Positions 38,448 through 48,381 of a stretch of 64,000 nt of DNA are shown piece by piece. Made by a program: the position numbers and the translations under genes. Source of the stretch: Auricularia sp. M13 (taxonomy: Eukaryota > Basidiomycota > Agaricomycetes > Auriculariales > Auriculariaceae); assembly GCA_037042915.1 (NCBI GenBank), contig CM073193.1, positions 1,302,001 to 1,366,000 of the forward strand, written 5' to 3'. Within the stretch, counting starts at the first letter, position 1; the number at the start of each line of letters is the position of its first letter. Below the pieces are notes generated by a model. The model did not search any database. It had not been told where the DNA came from and saw only the letters and a list, made by a program, of their open reading frames with translations.

Positions 38448-40125
38448 TCTGTCGTGACGCCGTATTTCGCGTCCGTTCGGGCTGCCCGCGACGACATGGT
38501 CAGCGCATCGAGTGCAGGGCAGGAGGCAAGCAACAAGTCCGTCGGATCTTCGGATCTTTTTCGTCGCCTCATCCGATGCCGCGCACACCGCCCAGTGCAC
38601 CTGACCCGCATCGTGCCTGGAGCGGGGAACGGGTGCAGTTCCAATCCAAGAGCACGGTCTGCGTCTCCCCAACACGGAAAGCTGCTCCACAACGCCGAGC
38701 ATGTTGTAATCTCCGTGCCAACGCGAATGTTGGACTTTCGAAGTTCTTAGCAAACACGCAAGGCTGCAGGCACAGTCAACTGCAACATAAACAGCGTCTC
38801 CAAGCGCGCACACCGCATGGTCAGCGAGCCCTATATAGATCGTACCGAGTGCGGCAGCCCGTGAGACCCCCAGTCGACGGAGACGCAAGCCAGGGCAACG
38901 CCACCCATTCAACTCATGCCCAGCGAACCTAAAGAACGAGACTTCGTAATGCGCCAGACTCAAGATCCAGCCGCGAATGCCTGAGCAGCGTGTAATCCGA
39001 CGACTCGAAACCTCGGCCAAGCACCGCCAGCATGACATGCAGGCCCAGTGGGAGGGACAGATGACGTTGAGCTTGACGGTGGACAAGGTGATAGGCCGCG
39101 AGGCGCCTTAAAGCACGCCAGCAATTCAGGATGCAGCGACGCCACCCAAGCACGGACCCAGTGGCAAAGGCACCGAGGAATCAAAGACACGGCAGTGACC
39201 AGAGACTTCCAGGGAGCGGCTTAGGCATATTCAAATGCGAATTGGCAGCATTTCGATGCTGCCATTTCGCATCTGAATGCAGGCAGCGAACAATCCTGGC
39301 AGCTAGAATTCCAGCCTGATCATTAGCCACGATACGGAGCAACTGAAGCTAGCGAGCCACCGAGCTCGTACTGTCTAGAGCGTATTGTCTAGTCCGGCAG
39401 CGCGCGCAGATGAATGGTCAGCGCAATACAGCGCTGGCAGCAGCTGGACGTGTGGCAGCTGTTGTTCTGCGTTATTGTTTGAGAAAGATCAGGCACGCGT
39501 AGCTGCGAGTCAAGATGGATCCGTTGTCATCATCGGCTGCGTGCCTGGATAGTTGGCCGGGCGTGATAGAGCGATGGGATGGTGATGGCAGGAGCGCGAC
39601 GCGTCGCGTCGGAAAGACGCGAAAAAGATCGTCGCCCTGCTGCGGAACTTGGAAACGCGTTCAATTCTCCGACACCAACTGCAGACATACATAAATCTAA
39701 GGACTACATCATGCATAATAAGAAGATAAATTGAAATGACACGCTCATGTATTTGTGTATGTATGATCTAGGTGAGTAAGAGGCCTCTGGGTCAAGATTT
39801 GGCATGCCCGAATCATCGCGTCACGTGAGCTGAAACCCGGATTTGGCCTCGAGACTCAATGTGCGCAGTCTCAATACATAGGACACCCATCTTGAGTACT
39901 TATTCTGGGAATATCCTCATTTTGACGTCGCGTTCGGCGCTGGTTTGCTGTGACTACCCTCCGCGGAGACGGTCGTATGACAACTCCGGAAGACCAATTC
40001 AGCTGCGCCTTGTCATATCACCGGTATCTCGCTGCACTTCTGTCAGGCTCACGTGGGCGGCAATGCTGATGGTGCCCCTCGGCAGAGGAGATGATAACGG
40101 AATAACAAATAGGGACAAGATCAAG
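38448..40125. other. Intergenic, partly 5' region of the ankyrin gene
   Basis: Missing 5' exon(s) of the ankyrin gene may lie in 38448-39090. A short near-palindrome around 39226-39282 pairs CATATTCAAATGCGAATTGG-like sequence with a complementary stretch (GCATTTCGATGC core). No other gene is supported. Confidence 0.3.
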
Positions 40126-40133
40126 TATAAATA
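40126..40133 (+). promoter_or_regulatory. TATA box of the small secreted protein gene
   Basis: TATAAATA lies 63 bp before the ATG at 40196. Confidence 0.6.
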
Positions 40134-40195
40134 GCAGACGGCTTCAAGTATTGGGCGAGTAGACTCCCCGCCCAATTCAGCCAGCAGACCCAACG

Positions 40196-40619
40196 ATGCG
40201 CACCGGATCCTTCCTCTCTCTCCTCGCTCTCGCTGTCGGCGCATTTGCGTTGACGACTGAGGTTGTACGTCAACAGCCATACTGCAGTAGGTGCGATGGC
40301 CATTGACCTGGGGTTTTCAGAAGCGCCTCGATGTGGACAACGATCACGTCGTTCGCGACGTCTGTGAGTGTCTATATTGCACCCATTACTGGAAGATAAT
40401 TACACTCATCCAGTGACGGTGCGCGACGCGAGCGGCGTCGAGCACACGCTGTACAAGAAGTCGCCCGCTGAGGCTTCGATTCTCTTCGAGAGAGCTTGCA
40501 CCATCTGCGGTATGCTCTCCAACGCCGCAAATCACCTCGAATCCATGTTCTAACTTTGGATAGATGATCGTGGCTGCGGTTGCTGCGGTGTACCGCCTGG
40601 CGGCCGCCCGGGCTGCTGA
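40196..40619 (+). CDS. Small secreted cysteine-rich protein (86 residues)
   Basis: Four exons with perfect phase and GT..AG introns: 40196-40261, 40321-40363, 40414-40509 and 40564-40619. Exon 1 encodes a signal peptide (MRTGSFLSLLALAVGAFA). Exon 2 begins with a dibasic KR, a possible Kex2-like cleavage site. Exon 3 gives a charged middle region (TVRDASGVEHTLYKKSPAEA). The last 22 residues carry all six cysteines in the pattern C-x2-C-x4-C-x-C-C-x9-C and are rich in Gly and Pro, ending RPGC. The total length, signal peptide and compact cysteine tail fit a fungal small secreted protein. I do not recognise a family. The TATA box at a normal distance supports transcription. Whether the tail is released as a peptide is speculation. 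Confidence 0.65.
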
Positions 40620-41354
40620 GCAGTGCAACGTCCAGATGCGATATGTAATTCGGATTACATACGGTGCATCCCCACGCGAATGTTCAATCGAATGATTAGT
40701 CGAATCCAGGCACTGCTAAAGCGCCGATGACCCTGGTAGAAACTAAGAGAGAGCTTCACAGGTCCAATCTCGCAGCCGCCGAATGCGGTGCAGTCAGTGA
40801 GAGAGAGAACCAAAGGACCAATTATCACTGGTCACCCAAACAGCTGCTTCAACAAACCCACATTTATAGACTTTATATGCACACTGTATGCACCCGTCGA
40901 AGCTTCCGGCATTGTTCCGGCCCCAACGCGAAGTGCGGAGTTTCAAAGCGTGACCAGCCTCTTGTCCCGACGAACCCACCTGCTTTGCTATGCTCTGCAG
41001 CCGCGAATGAAGCACCAAGGCATGAGGGCGGAAGCGAGCATACACTGCTTGCCAATGCGCTGCTTCCTGATGGCTTGCACGTCTCCTGATAAGCTACTTC
41101 GAACCTCGTCGCGCGCTACAACGGGCTATGGTATATGTGTCTTGCGTGACCAAAGCGCTATAATGCTGCCTTGCCAGCCTTGGTAATCTGTAATACAGTA
41201 TTGAGGGCTGACTGCGCGCGCTGGATACTTACTGCTCCGAATGTGCTGTTCTCCTGGTGCTTGCCATCGCGGATTTGGATCCATATTCTGGTTGGACTTC
41301 CCATAACTTCTCACGACGTCTCTATGGCTTCATCTGGCTACTCAGGGCTTGTGC
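40620..41354. other. Intergenic, no gene supported
   Basis: Frames on both strands here have no recognisable content. Confidence 0.4.
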
Positions 41355-41534
41355 TCAGTTTCCAAATAGCTCCAATCTCCTAGTCGCGGACCTGTCGTTC
41401 AGGGTTTGCAGGGCGGGCCGTACAGCGTCGCCGTCCTTCATTTTGCCGATGTAAATTTCGAGGCTGCTGGCAGGCAAGAATGCAGTGCAGACGTGGCCCA
41501 AAACGCTGGCCAAGAGATTTCGCGGAACCGACAT
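41355..41534 (-). pseudogene. Truncated CRN-like header fragment
   Basis: A 59-codon frame starting at 41534 (MSVPRNLLASVLGH) and ending in TGA at 41355-41357. It matches the first 45 residues of the CRN-like header in the copy starting at 48326, including the LEIY and TLND positions. The similarity stops abruptly after TLNDR. The pre-start sequence (SSDHHV in another frame, that is TCCTCGGACCATCATG) is also shared, so the duplication included the leader. The NTPase part is missing. The product, if made, is unlikely to function. Confidence 0.6.
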
Positions 41535-41940
41535 GATGGTCCGAGGAGAAGAGTCGGATGCGAATTTCGAAAGCCGGCCGTAGCATGGGCATTGGCGCTT
41601 CCGGTGGCCTATAAAATATAAAATAGATGTACAAGGAGTCTGTAATCCGATACCGGATGACGATTAATTTTTTGCAATGTCAGGCAACTTGGTCAGACGC
41701 GCGCCGCCCCGCTTGCCCATTCAAGGATGCGGCACTGCAAGTATCGGCCTGCTTTAAGGAGACTACTCTGGATTGTGACGTCGGAAAATACACATTTTAA
41801 AGCACAGAAAGGAATACGGCAGGAGGCAACAGGGATAAGGAAAAGAGAAAACTGCAACACGGTGAAAGACGTTCAGGTACCAAGATCTTTGGGAATTATT
41901 TAGACTTGAAACTCGGTGTTTCCATCGTGTCGGCAGGGGT
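41535..41940. other. Spacer between CRN-like fragment and disrupted copy
   Basis: Holds an AT-rich stretch (CCTATAAAATATAAAAT near 41608-41624) that could act as a TATA region for the fragment. No gene is supported. Confidence 0.35.
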
Positions 41941-42147
41941 TCAGAGCAGGTTCGTGTCTGACATGCTGGCATGCTCTGACCAATTTGAGGTCGACGAGGT
42001 GGAGGGCTCCAACTGGGGGAGATCGAGGTCCTCGTGCCACGTGCCATCATTGAGAAAGGACGCGCCAGACGGCGTCGCCACCGTCTCGCGGTGAATAGCG
42101 TCCAGGACGTCACGGGCAGCATATGGCGCCTCGACCATGATGATCTC

Positions 42148-42269
42148 TGTCAGGATTTTAGTATATACTTATGCCTATGTCAAGCCTTTCGTATGTATTT
42201 ACCTCGCATCTGCTTATGGCCGTATCGGAGTCCGGAATAGAACGGCAGTTTCTCCTTCTATTTTCCACA
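42148..42269 (+). repeat. 5' LTR of the copia element
   Basis: 122 bp, starts TGTCAGGATT and ends TTTTCCACA; identical to the 3' LTR. The preceding five bases are ATCTC. Confidence 0.95.
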
Positions 42270-42290
42270 GGTCATTGAGCCCCGCACGGG

Positions 42291-45200
42291 ATGTCTCGCG
42301 CTCTGTTCTCCACCGGCATGAAGATCGGCACGTTGCCAAAGCTTCTGGCAGGCGGCACCAACTGGGTGTCGTACCGCGACCAGATGGAGCAATTTTTGCT
42401 TGGACAGCCCGGCGCTCGAAAGCACCTGACCGGACGTGTCAAAGCTCCCGTACCGCCCACGTTACCGGCGGCACCCACGGACACGAAGAAGCTCAGTGCT
42501 GAGGAGAAGCTCGCACTGCAGCATTACGAAGCGGCGATGGAAGCGCACGAGGACCGTATGGACGACTACCTGCAAAAGGAAGCCGCCATTATTACCGCGA
42601 TCACGCAGTCCATCCCCGCGGACTTGCATCAACGTCTTATCGGCGTGCGGCCCGCACACGCGCTGTGGACGCAGCTGTCGTCGATGTTCATCAACCAGAG
42701 CATCTTGATGCGGACGGAGATCCTGATTCAGCTCTTCGAGATTCGGTCGACCGGCGACGGCGATGACGACGCGCTGAAGATCATCCAGGCGCTCATCGAG
42801 AAGCGGAATGAGTACATCGAGGCTGGCGGCACCCTGGACGACGAGATCTACGCGGCGCTACTCATCAAGAGCATGCCCAAGCACTACCGCTCCGTCATCC
42901 ACACCGCCATCACGACCTCGCAAGGCAAGCTCGAATTAGACGCGATCTACGCGTCGCTGCGCGAGGCGATACGCTTGGACCAGGCGGACGAACGCCGCGA
43001 GCGCGAGGAAGCGCGCGCGATGGCCGCCCGGCTTGCCAAGAAGCCGCAACCCGGCGCAACGACGACGGCGTCATCGCGGCCGAAATGCGCGAACTGCGGA
43101 CGCAAGGGCCACGGCTCCGACGCATGTTGGGCCAAGGGCGGCGGCGCGGAAGGCCAGGGGCCTCCGGGTCGCGAGTACGGGTACGCCAAAGCCGAGGACG
43201 GCAAGGCGCGACAACGAGCAGGCGGCGGCGCCGGCAAGGGCAAGGCGAAGGCCGCAGAGAGCGCGGAGAAGGGCGACGGCGGCGAAGCGAAGGAAGAAGG
43301 CTTCAGCTTCCTCGCCGCGAGCGTCGGACACGCGTACCGTACGACGCAGCCCACGCTGCAGGTTCGACTACTCGACACGGGTGCGTCGAAGCACTACGAC
43401 GGCAACCTGTCCAACTTCGTCGAGATCCGCGACTGCGCGCCGTACGAGATTCAGACCGCTTCTGGACTCGAGGTAGCGACGCGGCGCGGCACCATCAAAT
43501 TCGCATGCCACCAGGACGGCGGCGTGCGCACGTTCACGCTCAAGAACGTCTATTACCTTCCAAGCTGCAAGACCCCGCTTATTTCGATCGGCTGCTTGCG
43601 CAAGAAGGGCCTCGTCTTCTCCAACGACGAGGAGGGCTACGGTGTCCTCTACGACAGCAAGGACCCGATGCGGCGCTCGATTCTACGAGTCGCCGAGGTT
43701 GACTGCGTCTACCCGCTGACGACCTGGAACCCAGCCTGCGGTAGCGCGGCTGCGGTCACTGGCTTGGTTCGGAAACCTTTGACGCGCATGGAGGCGCACG
43801 TACGCCTGGGCCATCTGTCGCACGGTACGGTCGAGGCTATCGTGAAGAATGGCTCTGCGATAGGCTTTGAGGTGGACCTCTCGACCCCGATCAACGACTG
43901 CGAGTCCTGCATTCGGGCAAAGACCAAGACCACTCGCATTGCGAAGCAGCGGCTGGAGCCGCTGGGCAACGCACTCGGCGACCACATATCGGCCGACCTC
44001 TGGGGACCAGCTCGGACGGAGGCTCGTGGCGGATACCGCTACTACGGCACGTTCTTGGACGCGCATACGGACCTCGCATGGGTAGCATTGCAGCGCACCA
44101 AGAAGACGGACGAGACGCTCGCTAACTACAAGCTCGTCGAGGCGGAACTCAAGACGCAGCACAAGGTCAATATCAAGACCTTCCACACTGACCGCGGCGG
44201 CGAGTACACGAGCGCAGCATTCGACGAGCACGTGCACAAGCAGGGCACAAAGCGCTCGCTCACCGCGCACGATACGCCGCAGCATAACGGCGCCGCAGAG
44301 CGTCTGAACGGCACGCTCATCGCGCTCGCGCGCGCGATGCTCCACGACTCTGGATTGCCGGAGTCCTTCTGGGGGCATGCAGTGCTGTACGCCATTTGGC
44401 TGCGCAATCGCACACCGACGAAGCGCAGCGCGCCATTGTCGCCGATCGAGAAGGCGACGGGCGACAAGCCTGACCTCACGCGCGCACGCCGATTCGGCTG
44501 CAAGGTGTGGGTCGGCGTCAAGGACGGAGCCAAGCTCGACCCGCGCGCGGAGCCCGCGACATGGATCGGGCCAAGCGTCGAGACCGAGGACGGGCACAAG
44601 GTCTACTGGAAGACCTCGCGCACCGTTACCGTCGAGCGTAATGTCCTCTTTGAGGACGGGACGCGTTTCCCACTCGGACAGGGGGAGCAGGGGGAGCGGC
44701 AAGGCGATGGCGCCTTGGCCGATGCCCCAACACCGTCTACCACCAAAACCGACGCCCAGCACAATGCTGTGGAGTCAGATTCTGTCGCGGATACCGCCAG
44801 CACCACGACTGACGACCAGTCCGAGACGCGCGGCGCTGAGGGGGAGCCCGACATGCCCGACGCGCAGGACGTGCGCGCATCGCGCGAAAACGAATTCACC
44901 GCCGCGGATATCGGAACTGACGACCCGGACGTGCAGCGAGCACTGCCCAAGCGTGTTTCGAAGCCGAGTCGCTACGTCAAGGCCATTCAGAACGGCGAGT
45001 TCGTCGCCAGCCACTATCCGAATCGCGACCCGAAAATCCCGGCGGGCGTTCGACCAACTGAGCACGCAGGCTACGCAGCCGCGTCGCTCCCCGCTACCCT
45101 CATTCCGCGCACGTACTATCAAGCGCAGCGCAGCGCCATCTGGCCGGAATGGAAAGCTGCAATGGATGCTGAGCTTAGCTCGCTCCAGTCGCATGGCACC

Positions 45201-46550
45201 TATGACGTTATTCCGCGCGCAGACGCGGGAACGACGCCCGTTCTCCCGCTCAAATGGGTCTTCGACAACAAGACCGACAGCGATGGGAACATCACCCAGC
45301 GCAAGGCGCGCATTGTCGCCCGCGGCGATCTGCAGGAGCAGTTCGGCGGCTACGGAGAGACGTACGCGCCGGTGCTCAAGGCTACATCGCGCAATATTCT
45401 GCTTGCGATGGCCGCCCACTTCGACTGGGAGGTCCGGCAAGCGGACTTCCGCAGTGCATACCTCAACGGCGTCCTCGAGCACCCTGTGTTTGTGGAGCAG
45501 CCCGACGGCTTCGACCTGGACGGCAAGCCACACGACTCGCACATCCTCCGCCTGAAGAAGGCGCTTTATGGCCTCAAGGATGCTGGCCATATCTGGTACA
45601 CAACCATCAGCACTCACCTGCTCAGTATCGGGTTCACGCGCAGCATCGCTGACCATGCTGTTTTCTATCGCGTTTCAGACGACGAGCGCACCTACCTCGG
45701 GTTGCACGTCGACGACCCGATCTACATGGGCGACAACCTCGAGCGGCTGCTGCAGCTCGAGAAGACGCTAAACGAGGCTTTCCCGATGAAGATTTTGGGC
45801 GACGCGACGCACTATCTTGGGACCACGATCAAGCGCGACCGCGCCGCTGGTACCATTTCGCTTTCGCAGCCGTCCTACATCGAGGACCTCATCCAGCTCT
45901 GCCGGCTTGCAGACGCTAAGCCCACGCCATCGCCTATGAATCCCGGTGTTCGGCTCACTCGACTCCAGTGCCCAACGACCGACGACGAGAAGCGCGAGAT
46001 GGAAAGCGTCCCCTTCCGCGAGGCGCTGGGGCTTCTTCTCTGGATTGCGAACGGGACACGCGTTGACCTGCAGTTCCTAGCTAACTTGCTATCGCAGTTC
46101 GCACACAACCCCGGCCGCGCTCACTGGGAGGCACTCAAGTACGGCGTGCGCTATCTGGTTGGAACACACGACCGCGCGCTTGTCTATGGACAGACGGACG
46201 ACGGTTTGCGCGGATTCTCTGACGCAAGCTTCGGTACACCGGCACTCGACTGGCGCTCCATGTCCGGGTACGCATTCACACTCTTCGGCGGCGCTATCAG
46301 CTGGCGCGCAAAGAAGCAGAGTGTCATTGCGCTCTCGACTGCAGAGTCGGAGTACATTGCGCTTTCCCAGGCGACGCGCGAAGTCTTATGGATCCGTTCC
46401 TTCATCGGCGAACTATTTGGACAGCTCGACATTCCCACACCGATTCACGTCGACAATAGGTCCGCCATCGACATGGCGAAGTCCAACAAGTTCCACGACC
46501 GCACGAAGCATATCGCTGCCGTACCACCACGTCCGTTCCTCCGTTGCTGA
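42291..46550 (+). CDS. Copia Gag-Pol polyprotein, frame broken near the C-terminus
   Basis: A single frame of 1419 residues. The Gag part is followed by the zinc knuckle CANCGRKGHGSDAC (about residue 266), the aspartic protease motif LLDTGASKHY (about 361), and the integrase HHCC region (RLGHLSHG to CESCIRAKTKTTRI). The integrase core has DLWGPA, FHTDRGGEYTS and NGAAERLNG. The reverse transcriptase has LPLKWVFDNKTDSDG, QADFRSAYLNG and the active site as LHVDDPIY (His for the usual Tyr). RNase H has FSDASFG, STAESEYIAL and HVDNRSAIDMAK. The frame ends at 46550 in a non-conserved tail, while the expected RNase H end (YHHVRSSVADG to the stop at 46668) lies in the +1 frame. Seven bases instead of nine separate the KHI and YH positions around 46513-46519. 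This is a frameshift in the copy or a sequencing error. Confidence 0.9.
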   Translation: MSRALFSTGMKIGTLPKLLAGGTNWVSYRDQMEQFLLGQPGARKHLTGRVKAPVPPTLPAAPTDTKKLSAEEKLALQHYEAAMEAHEDRMDDYLQKEAAIITAITQSIPADLHQRLIGVRPAHALWTQLSSMFINQSILMRTEILIQLFEIRSTGDGDDDALKIIQALIEKRNEYIEAGGTLDDEIYAALLIKSMPKHYRSVIHTAITTSQGKLELDAIYASLREAIRLDQADERREREEARAMAARLAKKPQPGATTTASSRPKCANCGRKGHGSDACWAKGGGAEGQGPPGREYGYAKAEDGKARQRAGGGAGKGKAKAAESAEKGDGGEAKEEGFSFLAASVGHAYRTTQPTLQVRLLDTGASKHYDGNLSNFVEIRDCAPYEIQTASGLEVATRRGTIKFACHQDGGVRTFTLKNVYYLPSCKTPLISIGCLRKKGLVFSNDEEGYGVLYDSKDPMRRSILRVAEVDCVYPLTTWNPACGSAAAVTGLVRKPLTRMEAHVRLGHLSHGTVEAIVKNGSAIGFEVDLSTPINDCESCIRAKTKTTRIAKQRLEPLGNALGDHISADLWGPARTEARGGYRYYGTFLDAHTDLAWVALQRTKKTDETLANYKLVEAELKTQHKVNIKTFHTDRGGEYTSAAFDEHVHKQGTKRSLTAHDTPQHNGAAERLNGTLIALARAMLHDSGLPESFWGHAVLYAIWLRNRTPTKRSAPLSPIEKATGDKPDLTRARRFGCKVWVGVKDGAKLDPRAEPATWIGPSVETEDGHKVYWKTSRTVTVERNVLFEDGTRFPLGQGEQGERQGDGALADAPTPSTTKTDAQHNAVESDSVADTASTTTDDQSETRGAEGEPDMPDAQDVRASRENEFTAADIGTDDPDVQRALPKRVSKPSRYVKAIQNGEFVASHYPNRDPKIPAGVRPTEHAGYAAASLPATLIPRTYYQAQRSAIWPEWKAAMDAELSSLQSHGTYDVIPRADAGTTPVLPLKWVFDNKTDSDGNITQRKARIVARGDLQEQFGGYGETYAPVLKATSRNILLAMAAHFDWEVRQADFRSAYLNGVLEHPVFVEQPDGFDLDGKPHDSHILRLKKALYGLKDAGHIWYTTISTHLLSIGFTRSIADHAVFYRVSDDERTYLGLHVDDPIYMGDNLERLLQLEKTLNEAFPMKILGDATHYLGTTIKRDRAAGTISLSQPSYIEDLIQLCRLADAKPTPSPMNPGVRLTRLQCPTTDDEKREMESVPFREALGLLLWIANGTRVDLQFLANLLSQFAHNPGRAHWEALKYGVRYLVGTHDRALVYGQTDDGLRGFSDASFGTPALDWRSMSGYAFTLFGGAISWRAKKQSVIALSTAESEYIALSQATREVLWIRSFIGELFGQLDIPTPIHVDNRSAIDMAKSNKFHDRTKHIAAVPPRPFLRC

Positions 46551-46675
46551 CGGTACCATTTCTGTTCTATGGATAGACACGCACTCCAACATCGCCGACA
46601 TTTTCACCAAGGCTCTCGACAAGACGAAAGTTACGCGTTTCTCTGAGCAGCTCGGACTATCGGCTTGAGGGGGAG

Positions 46676-46797
46676 TGTCAGGATTTTAGTATATACTTAT
46701 GCCTATGTCAAGCCTTTCGTATGTATTTACCTCGCATCTGCTTATGGCCGTATCGGAGTCCGGAATAGAACGGCAGTTTCTCCTTCTATTTTCCACA
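46676..46797 (+). repeat. 3' LTR of the copia element
   Basis: 122 bp, identical to the 5' LTR and followed by ATCTC. It is immediately preceded by the polypurine tract GAGGGGGAG (46667-46675), which primes plus-strand synthesis. Confidence 0.95.
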
Positions 46798-48381
46798 ATC
46801 TCCGCGCGCGTGTCGTCGCGCTCGCGAAGTTTGACAGGCACGATGTGCGCCGCCACCTCAGCGACCTTGCCGTCCTCAACGCCGAGGAACGAGCAGATGA
46901 GCTCTTCGATGTCGTTGCGCATGAAGCCGATGATGTGCGCGTAGTCCGGCAGCCAACTGAGATCTTCAATCTGCAACACGGTGAAAATTGAGAGAAAGGG
47001 CAGGGCGCATCGCCCCTCGTCGGGCAGCATAGTCCCAGTAATGAGACCGCGGGTGACGATGCCAGCGAAAATGCCCACACCCATGTCCGTCAATATCGAC
47101 GTTATGGCAGTCTCAACGCGCTTGAATAGCGACTGTTCGTCCACCATGCCGCCACGTTGCGGTTCTACGGTCATGAAGGGGGCCGTGTAATTGTCGATTG
47201 CAAGAAAGATCTTGCGGCCGGACTTGGACGCGAGCGTCTGAGCCGGTCATTACTCAGGACATCGAATGCGGAGGGTTGATAACGAAAGGACGAACACTGC
47301 TAAAGAAGAACGGTCTTCCACTAGCTCTCAGAGCAGCGATGTCGACGCGATCCGTGCCGAGCAGCGGCTCGTACTTGTGGCAAAATCGCTCTGTAGCGTC
47401 CTGCACAAGTCGCGTGCACTCGGCGCGCATCTCGTCAGCCAACATGTCCTCCTTCAGGCAAAGCTCTTCGAAATTGATATGGAAAACGTGCATCGGCCGC
47501 GGGAGTCCGCGGTTGCGCACGCGCTGTTCGGGGAAGAGATCATGGTCGATCGCCATGTCGAAGTAGGACGCACAGTTTGACAAGAACGTGCTCTTCCCGA
47601 ACCCGCTGGGACGGCGAAGCACAGGGATGCGCCTCGTGGGAGCGTCTTTGTCGTCAAAGCCGCCCAGTCGTTCCATGATCCAATCATGGCGATCGATGTA
47701 GAAGCACCCCGCTTTGCGCAGAAGTTCGGGAAAGTCAGCAGTTTCGGGCAGGAAGCGCTGAGCATGGTTCTAGGTGAGCATGATAGTCGAAGAAAACAGA
47801 GTTGACAGACTTCGTGGCTTCCGGCGACGCGACAGAGATCGCCACCCACTGCCGCAATCCGCTTGAAATCAGCGGAAATGGGTTTGCTGGGGGTGCTGTT
47901 AAGCGAGATTACAGTTCTATACAACAGGAAAAACATACGCAAAGGCGTCTTTGTCCCGAACATGATGTGACCATGATGTGAACGGTGTTTTCCGGCAGGT
48001 CGAGCGATGATAGCACGCCCAGTGACTGCGAGCCGACCAGCAAATCTTCATCTTGAGGTATATATGTACCACGCTAATGCTGTGTGGCAATCCTGACCAA
48101 AGGGAAGATTGGCCCGCCAGATTTGAGGACCCAACGATAAGCCACAGTGACAGACTCCAGAGTGCATGGCGTCAAAGTGGGCAAGCAGGTCATTCAGGGT
48201 TCGCACAGTAGGCTGCACGGTATCGTGCTCCTTGTCGACATAGATTTCGAGGAGGATGCCAGCGCAGAAAAAAGCCCCGCTGTCGTGACCCAAGACGCCG
48301 ACCAAGAGCTGGCGTGGCACAGACATGATGGTCCGAGGAGAAGGATCGGACTCCGAAATTCAAACACCGACGTACACGACC

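Larger units (their letters stand above)
42148..46797 (+). mobile_element. Ty1/copia LTR retrotransposon, recent insertion
   Basis: A 4650-bp element with two 122-bp LTRs (TGTCAGG...TTCCACA) that I find identical base for base, flanked by the 5-bp target duplication ATCTC at 42143-42147 and 46798-46802. It sits in the coding sequence of a minus-strand CRN-like gene, in opposite orientation. The gag-pol order is capsid, protease, integrase, reverse transcriptase, RNase H, which defines the copia superfamily. Identical LTRs mean a young insertion. No obvious tRNA primer site was identified after the 5' LTR. Confidence 0.95.
41941..48326 (-). pseudogene. CRN-like header + NTPase gene, split by a Ty1/copia insertion
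   Basis: The minus-strand paralogue of the gene at 10803-12445. The header starts at 48326 (MSVPRQLLVGVLGHD) with ANLPFGQD at the expected place. A P-loop NTPase exon follows (about 47755-47270) with RRPSGFGKSTFL, ASYFD and VFHINF. The next exon (about 47238-46803) has KIFLAIDNYTAPFM and ITGTMLPDEGRCALPF. Coding stops at the copia element and resumes at 42147 with MVEAPYAARDVLDAIHRE, the counterpart of VATYGARQVIDALRG in the intact gene, ending in a stop at 41941. A second lesion is a TATATA stretch at 48059-48065 just after the LAWY residues, which puts the following PQDEDLL segment out of frame. The gene is therefore broken twice. Intron positions otherwise match the intact copy. Confidence 0.8.

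Noticed and set aside
43683-44762. 359-codon open frame on the minus strand within the copia element
   Set aside because: Antisense of the integrase region; no recognisable content.
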